Source: Clostridia bacterium
GTDB taxonomy: Bacteria; Bacillota; Clostridia; Oscillospirales; CAG-272
Reading direction: 5' to 3'
DNA: 5,583 nt
Assembly (NCBI GenBank): GCA_017452565.1
Contig: JAFTMF010000046.1
Span: 1 to 5,583 of the forward strand
Of this stretch, positions 1-5,016 are shown one piece after another. Within the stretch, counting starts at the first letter, position 1, and every line of letters starts with the position of its first letter. The notes below the pieces were generated by a model, which was not told where the DNA came from, did not search any database, and saw only the letters and a program-made list of their open reading frames with translations. The translations under genes and the position numbers were made by a program.

Positions 1-143
1 ACTTCGGGAACAGCGGGAACTTCGGGAACAGCAGGAGCTTCGGGAGCTGCATCTGCCTCGGACTTAGCGGGAGCTTCGGAAATCGCAGGGACTTCGGGGA
101 CTGCGGGGGCTTCCGGCTCAGCGGAGACTGCGGGAGCTGCGGG
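1..143 (-). repeat. 18-nt periodic coding repeat (PEVPAV units)
   Basis: The 3' part of the double-PepSY gene has an 18-nt periodicity encoding six-residue units rich in Pro, Ala, Glu and Val. Near-identical units sit at 1-18 and 19-36 (acttcgggaacagcgggа-type, differing by one base), with diverged copies at 37-54, 91-108 and 109-126. The array is in frame, so copy-number change would lengthen or shorten the tail without breaking the frame. It continues past the left edge, so total copy number is unknown. Confidence 0.7.
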
Positions 144-737
144 GCGCTTGCCTTCCTGCTTGGACTTGAGGATCTTTCCGCTGATAGCATCTACTTTGTA
201 CTCGTACTCGATCCCGTCTGCACGGAATTCCAGCTCGTAGACTGCCTTTCCATCGTCGATATCGAACTCGCGATCCTCAAAGCGGGCAATGTCTGCTGCA
301 ACGCCGGCGTGGGCAAGAGCGATTTCCTTGGCCTCATCGAGGCTGATGTAGACTGCGTCAACGGAGGGAGCGTTATCGAGGACAGGCTGCTTGCGGTCAT
401 CGTCGCGGTCGATCTCGGACTTCAGCACCTCACCGCTGGAGGCATCCACCTTGTACTCGTATTCCACGCCATCGGCATAGAACTCGATTTCATACACCAC
501 CGCGCCTTTTTCGCGGTCGGCGTCTACTTCTCCGAACCACACGGCATCGGGAGCAACCCCTGCGTGTGCAAGGACGATTTCCTTGGCCTTGTCAATGCTG
601 ACGACCTTATCGGAGTTGTTGGCTGCGCCTTGCGCATCATTGTTTTTCAGTGCGGCATAACTGCCAACGTACAGAGCTCCTACCAGGAGAATTGCCAGGG
701 AGGATGCGGCGATCAATCTTACAGAATTCTTTTTCAT
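1..737 (-). CDS. Secreted/anchored double-PepSY protein with Ala/Pro/Glu-rich repeat tail (partial, C-terminus off window)
   Basis: An open frame of 245 complete codons starts at the ATG at 737-735 and runs off the left edge without a stop. The start is set by AGAAAGGA at 754-747, 9 nt upstream. Residues 1-28 form a Sec-type signal: MKKN, a basic R7, a hydrophobic core at about 8-22, and SYA before A29 as a possible cleavage site; it could instead stay as an anchor. Two PepSY domains follow (about 46-108 and 129-192), each with a DEAKEIALAHAG-like helix and the GVEYEYKVDA / GIEYEYKVDA strand plus SGxxLK ending. From about residue 199 the chain becomes A/P/E/V-rich with PAVPEV units, a likely extended wall-spanning or linker segment. 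PepSY domains occur in M4 peptidase propeptides and in many envelope proteins, often with an inhibitory or chaperone-like role; the role here is unknown. Two SigI-like promoters precede the gene, making it a probable SigI target. Any C-terminal anchor or further domain lies outside the window. Confidence 0.88.
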   Translation of the reverse strand, partial: MKKNSVRLIAASSLAILLVGALYVGSYAALKNNDAQGAANNSDKVVSIDKAKEIVLAHAGVAPDAVWFGEVDADREKGAVVYEIEFYADGVEYEYKVDASSGEVLKSEIDRDDDRKQPVLDNAPSVDAVYISLDEAKEIALAHAGVAADIARFEDREFDIDDGKAVYELEFRADGIEYEYKVDAISGKILKSKQEGKRPAAPAVSAEPEAPAVPEVPAISEAPAKSEADAAPEAPAVPEVPAVPE

Positions 738-783
738 AGTTTTATTTCCTTTCTGAAATCATTTTTTCTTTACATTAATAGAA

Positions 784-811
784 TACGGTGAACCTTTTGG
801 AAGATCGGGGT
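784..811 (-). promoter_or_regulatory. Proximal SigI-type promoter (P1) of the double-PepSY gene
   Basis: On the minus strand, ACCCCGAT at 811-804 is followed by 16 nt and then CGTA at 787-784. The elements and spacing match those upstream of sigI. Known SigI promoters in Bacillus subtilis and clostridia have an ACCCC-type -35 and a CG-containing -10 (recalled from the literature). Transcription would start around 777, giving a leader of about 40 nt that contains the ribosome binding site at 754-747. Confidence 0.75.
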
Positions 812-873
812 AGCAGCAAAAGTTTTTTCATTTTTCTTTTGCGATATTCCTTTTCTTCCTTGCATTGATAGAT

Positions 874-901
874 TACGAGGGAACGATGCGCAAATCGGGG
901 T
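874..901 (-). promoter_or_regulatory. Distal SigI-type promoter (P2) of the double-PepSY gene
   Basis: On the minus strand, ACCCCGAT at 901-894, 16 nt, then CGTA at 877-874. It lies exactly 90 bp upstream of P1, and similarity continues past the -10: P2 reads CGTAATCTATCAATGCAAGG and P1 CGTATTCTATTAATGTAAAG. The pair looks like a duplicated promoter module. P2 begins just beyond the T-run of the rsgI terminator, so it can fire independently of the sigI-rsgI operon. Confidence 0.75.
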
Positions 902-913
902 CGCTGGCATATT

Positions 914-953
914 TTTGCAAAAAAAATCCGGATCTATTTTTTGATAGATCCGG
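914..953 (-). terminator. Intrinsic terminator after rsgI
   Basis: A perfect 9-bp stem, CCGGATCTA at 953-945 and TAGATCCGG at 936-928 on the minus strand, closes an 8-nt loop (944-937). It is followed by ATTTTTTTT from 927 downward. It begins 9 nt after the rsgI stop codon, in the right orientation to end the sigI-rsgI transcript. It separates that operon from the double-PepSY gene, which has its own promoters. Confidence 0.9.
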
Positions 954-962
954 TTTGGTTAT

Positions 963-1820
963 TTAGTTGATTGGTTCGGATTGATGTTTCAGAATCTTGC
1001 CGGTGAGGGCGTCGATTTCGTATTCGTACTCAATCCCATCGGCGATAAAGTCCAGTTCGTAGACCATAGCGCCGTCGTCCTCGTCCAACTCGGCGCTTTC
1101 AAAGGTAGCATCGGTCAGCCCGGCGTGGGAGAGGGCGATTTCCTTGGCACGATCCACACCAATGTAATCGGAGGGATCGGGATTGCCGGTTAGCGGAGGC
1201 TTGCCATCGGTGGTAGTGGAGGTTGTGCCGTCGGGGGCGGGCAGATCCTCGCCGATGACGGTAATCTCCACGTGAATGCGTCCGGCCAGATAAGCGGCGA
1301 TTTCTTCCAGCAGCTCCTTGCGGTAGGTGGGGAGCAGATCATCGTCCTTGGAGTCTACGGTGAAGGCGATGGTGCCGCCCTCGGTAAGATACCCCTGCTC
1401 GATGGCTCGGTCGATGAGCGCATCGGCTACGGCGATTTTGTCTTTGCCTTCATAATCATAGTCGGCGATGAGGGTCATACCGTCGGCGTTGATGCCGACA
1501 AGCTCCAGCACCTCGCCTTTGCGGTTGAGTTCCATCTTGACTTCGGGATTAATGGTCATCACGATGGTGGAAACCGCTTCCATATTGTAGCGATAGTAGG
1601 TGATGCCCAGAATGATCAGCAGACAGGCAACTACCAGCGCAACTCCTCGGGCGAAAATCCGTGCCATCGGCGGGCGATAGCGGTAGCTACCCACAATCAC
1701 GGGATCATAAACAGACTGTCCCACCTGATAGCCCCGATTGGCGGCTTTCAGGAATCTGCCCTCTTCATCCAGCAGGATGGCGTAGCTGAAATGACATTCC
1801 ATAACGATATACTTCATCAT
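963..1820 (-). CDS. rsgI: RsgI-family membrane anti-sigma-I factor with C-terminal extracellular PepSY domain
   Basis: A protein of 285 residues that should hold SigI at the membrane and release it on an outside signal. Residues 1-48 match the cytoplasmic RsgI N-terminal anti-sigma domain (YIVMECHFSYAILLDEEGRF, then FLKAANRGYQVGQSV). One membrane segment spans about 58-75. The RsgI-type middle domain follows, with VMTINPEVKMELNRKGEV; its N91-P92 pair sits where family members undergo autoproteolysis. After a Thr/Pro/Gly/Asp-rich linker (about 192-217) comes a PepSY domain (218-279, GIEYEYEIDALTGKILK), in place of the carbohydrate-binding modules of cellulolytic clostridial RsgIs. The gene overlaps sigI by ATGA. 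Ribosome binding site AAAGGAGAGG is at 1833-1824. Two successive ATG codons (1820 and 1817) are possible; the second has better spacing and removes one Met. The AAAGGAG and coupling to sigI suggest matched synthesis of the pair. Confidence 0.92.
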   Translation of the reverse strand: MMKYIVMECHFSYAILLDEEGRFLKAANRGYQVGQSVYDPVIVGSYRYRPPMARIFARGVALVVACLLIILGITYYRYNMEAVSTIVMTINPEVKMELNRKGEVLELVGINADGMTLIADYDYEGKDKIAVADALIDRAIEQGYLTEGGTIAFTVDSKDDDLLPTYRKELLEEIAAYLAGRIHVEITVIGEDLPAPDGTTSTTTDGKPPLTGNPDPSDYIGVDRAKEIALSHAGLTDATFESAELDEDDGAMVYELDFIADGIEYEYEIDALTGKILKHQSEPIN

Positions 1821-2548
1821 ACACCTCTCCTTTCAGTAAGTAGTGCGCATTTGAGATGTCCGCGGATGATTTCGTAGCCGTTGGTGTAGGCCAGCAGAAG
1901 AGCAACCATATATTTGCGGTGCCGCTCCAGTGTTTTCCGCTCCACGCCGCTGCCTGCCGCAATCAAGGAAATGGGCAGACGCTTGGTGCGGAGAAACTCG
2001 TCCATAATCTGCGGCTGTTCTTTGGCGTAGTTCAGCGCAAGACGGCAAGCCTCCAGCGTGCGCTGCTGCTGGGGGCAGTGCTCGGCAACGTCGGACAGCT
2101 GAATGCCGAAGGTGCGGATGCTGGCGGCAAACTCCTCGATTTCGGTGCGGGTAGCGTCCCGCATCACCGTTTCGTGGATCAGATCCTCGGGATCGGCCAG
2201 CTGATTTTTCAGCGGTGCGTCATCCTCCTCGGAAACGGGCTGATCGATGGATAGCACGCCGCGGTGACGGGTTTCCTTGCGGGCGTGATCGATGAGTCGG
2301 CTTTTGATATGAAGTGCGGCAAAGTGGAGAAACGATCCGCGAATGACCGAATAGTCCTGAATCGCCTCGTAAAAAGCGATCATTGCGATGGACAGCTCGT
2401 CGTCGTTTTCTTCCACCAGAGGACGTTTCAGAAACTTGGCAGTTTCCTTGCGGATAAAGGGCATATACGCCCGGATCATCTCATCGGCAGTCGCCATGTC
2501 CTCCTTGGCGTCCTTCACCCAATGGATGATGGAATAATCGTTGTTCAT
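1817..2548 (-). CDS. sigI: RNA polymerase sigma factor SigI
   Basis: A 243-residue alternative sigma factor of the SigI family, close to the roughly 250 residues of B. subtilis SigI. Region 2 spans about 22-95, with the core-binding/-10 recognition stretch DDELSIAMIAFYEAIQDYS and then GSFLHFAALHIKSRLIDHAR. The C-terminal SigI-specific helix-turn-helix domain (about 139-235) contains LPISLIAAGSGVERKTLERH followed by RKYMVALLLAYTNGYEIIRG. In this family that domain reads the -35 element and is the docking site for RsgI. The ATG at 2548 is chosen because AGGAGGG at 2564-2558 lies 9 nt upstream; an in-frame GTG at 2572 would begin at or before the expected transcript start and lacks a site. A SigI-like promoter directly upstream implies autoregulation. 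It overlaps rsgI by four bases. The triggering signal is not known from the sequence; in B. subtilis SigI responds to heat, in cellulolytic clostridia to polysaccharides. Confidence 0.94.
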   Translation of the reverse strand: MNNDYSIIHWVKDAKEDMATADEMIRAYMPFIRKETAKFLKRPLVEENDDELSIAMIAFYEAIQDYSVIRGSFLHFAALHIKSRLIDHARKETRHRGVLSIDQPVSEEDDAPLKNQLADPEDLIHETVMRDATRTEIEEFAASIRTFGIQLSDVAEHCPQQQRTLEACRLALNYAKEQPQIMDEFLRTKRLPISLIAAGSGVERKTLERHRKYMVALLLAYTNGYEIIRGHLKCALLTERRGV

Positions 2549-2574
2549 AGGGGTGATCCCTCCTACTCTCACTA

Positions 2575-2602
2575 TACGATGGATTTTCCGGAAAATCGGG
2601 GT
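2575..2602 (-). promoter_or_regulatory. SigI-type autoregulatory promoter of sigI-rsgI (P3)
   Basis: On the minus strand, ACCCCGAT at 2602-2595, 16 nt, then CGTA at 2578-2575, the same architecture as P1 and P2. The expected start near 2568 gives a leader of about 20 nt, just long enough to hold the AGGAGGG site at 2564-2558. The spacer overlaps a perfect 16-bp palindrome at 2582-2597, which is absent from P1 and P2. Confidence 0.78.
2582..2597. promoter_or_regulatory. Perfect 16-bp palindrome within the sigI promoter (possible operator)
   Basis: GATTTTCCGGAAAATC reads identically on both strands and covers the last three bases of the -35 element plus most of the spacer of P3. With no loop it is a poor transcript hairpin, and no T-run follows, so it is not a convincing terminator for the aminopeptidase gene. 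Its position would suit a dimeric regulator that blocks or remodels the sigI promoter. It may also be chance in an A/T-rich spacer. Confidence 0.4.
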
Positions 2603-2628
2603 AATACAGGGAAAGTGCGAAAGAAATC

Positions 2629-3870
2629 TCAGAGGGTCTTTGCCATAAAGGCTTCAATATCGTCGGGGGTGCGGATGATGTCTTCGGACAAGCAAATACA
2701 GCCCTCCTCGGTGATCAGCAGATCGTCCTCAATACGGATGCCGATGGCCTCCTCGTCGATGTACAGACCGGGCTCGTCGGTGATCACGCAGCCGGGAAGC
2801 AGAGCATAGTCGGATGCATCGGTGATATCGTGGACGTCGATGCCCAGATGATGGCTGACGCCGTGCATATAGTATTTGCCCACCTCTTCGGGAGTCTCGA
2901 TTTTGCCCATCTTGATCAGTCCCTCGGCCAATACGTTCTTGCAGATGTCGTTGAGATCACGGGTAGTCATACCGGGTTTGGCCGCCTTGGCAACTGCACG
3001 GTTGGCGGCAAGGGCGATCTCGTAATACTGTCGCTGACGATCAGTAAATTTGCCGTTTACGGGATAGGTGCGGGTGATGTCGGCACAATAGCCGTCCACC
3101 TTTGCGCCCAAATCCAGCAGGATCAGATCGCCGTCATTACACAGCTCACGGTTGGTGCCGTAGTGGAGCATCGTGCCGTTGATACCGGCACCGGCGATGG
3201 TGGGGAAGGAAGGACCTTCTGCGCCCTCGGAGAAGATCTTGGCCTCGAAGATTGCCTGCACCTGATATTCGTACATTCCGGGACGGAGTGTTTCCATTAC
3301 CGCATCCAGACCGCTCTTGGTTGCGTCAATCGCCTTTTGAATAGCGGCAACCTCTTCTTCATCCTTGCACTTGCGCAGCTTAGCGGTGAGGGGATGAAGA
3401 TTCAAGATCCGAATGGCGGGATAGCGACCGGCGATATCCATCGCTTTGGTCAGATTGTAATCGGGCATATCTTCAGGAGAATGGCGGTCGGTATCGAAAT
3501 ACGCAGAGTCAACCAGACCGGAAGACAGATGAAAATGCAGATCTCTTTCCAAATTCTGAATATAGCGGACAGACTGGATGCCGCTGATCTCTTTCGCCTC
3601 ATCGGGCATCACCATTTTGCCCATCCAGCGGATCGCGTGGGGATCTGCCTCGGGGATATAGAGGGTAGCGGTGCATTTGCCGTCTCGCTTGAGCATCACC
3701 AGCGCCATATTCTCACGGGTCAGACCGGTATAATAGAAGAACTGACGGTTGCAGCGGAAGGGATAATACTCGTCCTGGCTAACGTGTACGGGGATGCCGG
3801 AGTAGAGAATCGTAATACTGTTGTCGGCAAGGAGAGGGAAGAGCTTTTCGCGATGTGCGGTAATAGACAT
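2629..3870 (-). CDS. pepP: Xaa-Pro aminopeptidase (aminopeptidase P, M24B metallopeptidase)
   Basis: A 413-residue cytoplasmic dimetal peptidase that removes an N-terminal residue preceding proline, used in peptide turnover. Residues 1-160 fit the aminopeptidase P N-terminal domain (FRCNRQFFYYTGL near 38-50). The pita-bread catalytic domain covers about 165-400. All five expected metal ligands are visible: D253 (LLDLGA), D264 (CADITRTYP), H340 in HGVSHHLGIDVHD, E366 (ITDEPGLY) and E381 (GIRIEDDLL). The accessory histidines H336 and H347 of the family are also present. No signal peptide is seen. The start at 3870 has AGAAGGAA at 3883-3876 upstream. A sigma-A promoter lies at 3930-3958. The 80-bp gap to sigI holds the SigI promoter but no terminator that I can see, so transcripts may continue into sigI-rsgI. 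No direct functional tie to SigI is shown. Confidence 0.95.
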   Translation of the reverse strand: MSITAHREKLFPLLADNSITILYSGIPVHVSQDEYYPFRCNRQFFYYTGLTRENMALVMLKRDGKCTATLYIPEADPHAIRWMGKMVMPDEAKEISGIQSVRYIQNLERDLHFHLSSGLVDSAYFDTDRHSPEDMPDYNLTKAMDIAGRYPAIRILNLHPLTAKLRKCKDEEEVAAIQKAIDATKSGLDAVMETLRPGMYEYQVQAIFEAKIFSEGAEGPSFPTIAGAGINGTMLHYGTNRELCNDGDLILLDLGAKVDGYCADITRTYPVNGKFTDRQRQYYEIALAANRAVAKAAKPGMTTRDLNDICKNVLAEGLIKMGKIETPEEVGKYYMHGVSHHLGIDVHDITDASDYALLPGCVITDEPGLYIDEEAIGIRIEDDLLITEEGCICLSEDIIRTPDDIEAFMAKTL

Positions 3871-3895
3871 AGAAATTCCTTCTTTCTGAATGGGA

Positions 3896-3911
3896 AATCG
3901 AATGTTCGATT
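3896..3911. repeat. Inverted repeat in the pepP leader
   Basis: AATCGAA and TTCGATT form 7-bp arms around a 2-nt centre, between the pepP -10 box and its ribosome binding site. The location would suit an operator. It does not fit the Gram-positive LexA box, which needs GAAC and GTTC separated by four bases. Function unknown. Confidence 0.35.
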
Positions 3912-3929
3912 GATTAAAATATATACTTC

Positions 3930-3958
3930 ATTGTAGCACATTTTCCATCATTTGTCTA
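3930..3958 (-). promoter_or_regulatory. Sigma-A promoter of pepP with extended -10
   Basis: On the minus strand, TAGACA at 3958-3953, a 17-nt spacer, then TACAAT at 3935-3930 preceded by TGC, an extended -10. The start would be near 3923, leaving a leader of about 50 nt to the ATG at 3870. Confidence 0.75.
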
Positions 3959-4011
3959 CAGATTTTATGAAAAAACGGCGATCAAGTTGGACGCATCCCT
4001 CCAAAGAAGGG

Positions 4012-4027
4012 GAATTTCGGGAAAATC
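4012..4027. promoter_or_regulatory. Imperfect palindrome beside the exporter promoter, resembling the sigI-promoter palindrome
   Basis: GAATTTCGGGAAAATC matches the palindrome at 2582-2597 at 14 of 16 positions. It ends 2 nt before the -35 box of the exporter operon. The location is plausible for a regulator or an upstream element, but the similarity may be accidental. Confidence 0.3.
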
Positions 4028-4029
4028 TC

Positions 4030-4058
4030 TTGACAAGTTCTCTCGCTCGTGATACAAT
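4030..4058 (+). promoter_or_regulatory. Sigma-A promoter of the polysaccharide exporter operon
   Basis: TTGACA at 4030-4035, a 17-nt spacer and TACAAT at 4053-4058 give a near-consensus vegetative promoter. The start would be near 4065, leaving a leader of about 64 nt. That leader holds a weak hairpin (CTCAT 4082-4086 with ATGAG 4095-4099). It has no ACCCCG-type element, so the exporter does not look SigI-driven. Confidence 0.88.
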
Positions 4059-4128
4059 AATATGAATTCGTATGTGCATATCTCATTGAATGCGATGAGT
4101 ATAGTCGAATAATCGAAAGGATAAATGC

Positions 4129-4998
4129 ATGAAGCAAATGGAACCTGTACAAACCAAGCAGCAGTACCATACGCATATTACCTCCAAGCACCGTTGGCTT
4201 CGCCTGAATCTGGGAGAAGTGTGGCGCTATCGGGACCTGATCCTGCTGTTTACCAAGCGAAATTTCGTTATCTCCTATAAGCAGACCATTCTGGGCCCTG
4301 CGTGGGTATTTTTAACTCCCTTTATTACCAGTATTATCTACACCTTCGTCTTTGGCGGCATCGTGGGAATGTCCACCGACGGCGTACCGCAGATTCTCTT
4401 TTATCTGACCAGTAACGCGCTGTGGTCCTTCGTATCCACCTACGTGATGCGAAACTCCTCCACCTTTACCGATAACGCCAACGTCTTTGGCAAGGTCTAT
4501 TTCCCCCGTCTGACTATGCCTATTGCCAATATGTTCTCGGTGGTGATCCAGTTTGGCGTGCAGATGATTATGGTAGTCATTTTCCTTGCCTACTATACCA
4601 TCACAGGGGCGGTCACCCCCAATTGGGGAGCTTGTCTCTTGATTCCCCTTATCCTGCTGGAATTGGGCGTGCTGGGCATCGGCATCGGCATTATCGTCTC
4701 CAGCCTGACCACCAAGTACCGTGACCTTTCCATTCTGGTGTCCTTCGGCGTACAGCTTTGGATGTACGCTACCCCTATCGTTTACCCGATGTCTCAGCTG
4801 GAGGACGGATTTATGAAGACCATCCTGCTGATCAATCCCGTCAGTGCACCGGTAGAGTTGTTCCGCTATGCGATACTCGGCCAGGGATCGGTTCTGCCGG
4901 GTGCGCTGATTTACTCCGCTGTCTTTACGGTAGTGCTGACGTTTTTGGGCATTATCGTGTTCAACCGTGTGGAAAAGAACTTTATGGATACCATCTGA
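4129..4998 (+). CDS. ABC-2 type polysaccharide/teichoic-acid export permease (Wzm/TagG family)
   Basis: A 289-residue membrane subunit of an ABC exporter that moves lipid-linked polysaccharide or teichoic acid across the cytoplasmic membrane. Family signs are an amphipathic N-terminal stretch (WRYRDLILLFTKRNFVISYK, 32-51), TILGPAWVFLTPF (53-65), FGKVYFPRLTMPIA (120-133), KYRDLSILVSFGVQLWMYAT (196-215), then PIVYP, and NPVSAPVELFRYAILG (236-251), with the C-terminal VEKNFMDTI. Six membrane segments are likely, at about 57-79, 88-107, 132-158, 168-192, 200-220 and 259-278. Length is usual for the family. Ribosome binding site AAAGGA at 4116-4121 lies 7 nt before the ATG. The ATPase gene begins 18 nt after the stop, so the pair form one operon. 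The exported polymer cannot be told from this subunit: wall teichoic acid (TagG) and O-antigen-like glycan (Wzm) are both possible. Confidence 0.93.
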   Translation: MKQMEPVQTKQQYHTHITSKHRWLRLNLGEVWRYRDLILLFTKRNFVISYKQTILGPAWVFLTPFITSIIYTFVFGGIVGMSTDGVPQILFYLTSNALWSFVSTYVMRNSSTFTDNANVFGKVYFPRLTMPIANMFSVVIQFGVQMIMVVIFLAYYTITGAVTPNWGACLLIPLILLELGVLGIGIGIIVSSLTTKYRDLSILVSFGVQLWMYATPIVYPMSQLEDGFMKTILLINPVSAPVELFRYAILGQGSVLPGALIYSAVFTVVLTFLGIIVFNRVEKNFMDTI

Positions 4999-5016
4999 TC
5001 GATTGAGGAGATGCAA

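Noticed and set aside
1..130. CRISPR-like or mobile repeat array
   Set aside because: The 18-nt units are contiguous, in frame and without spacers; they encode a low-complexity protein tail.
309..791. Plus-strand open frame opposite the double-PepSY gene
   Set aside because: The minus-strand frame has a signal peptide, two PepSY domains and a ribosome binding site; the plus frame runs into the promoter region and lacks any of these.
2546..2572. In-frame upstream GTG start for sigI at 2572
   Set aside because: It lies only 2 nt from the CGTA -10 element, at or before the expected transcript start, and has no ribosome binding site, whereas ATG 2548 has AGGAGGG at ideal spacing.
3896..3911. 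LexA (SOS) box in the pepP leader
   Set aside because: The dyad AATCGAA-TG-TTCGATT has arms too close together for the GAAC-N4-GTTC layout of Gram-positive LexA sites.
2830..3936. Long open frame (368 codons) on the plus strand opposite the aminopeptidase gene
   Set aside because: Its translation has no recognisable motifs, while the minus-strand frame carries every catalytic residue of aminopeptidase P. It is an antisense shadow of biased codon use.
3995..4015. Terminator-like hairpin (TCCCT with AGGGGA) upstream of the exporter promoter
   Set aside because: The stem is only about four to five pairs with a bulge and is not followed by a T-run on either strand.
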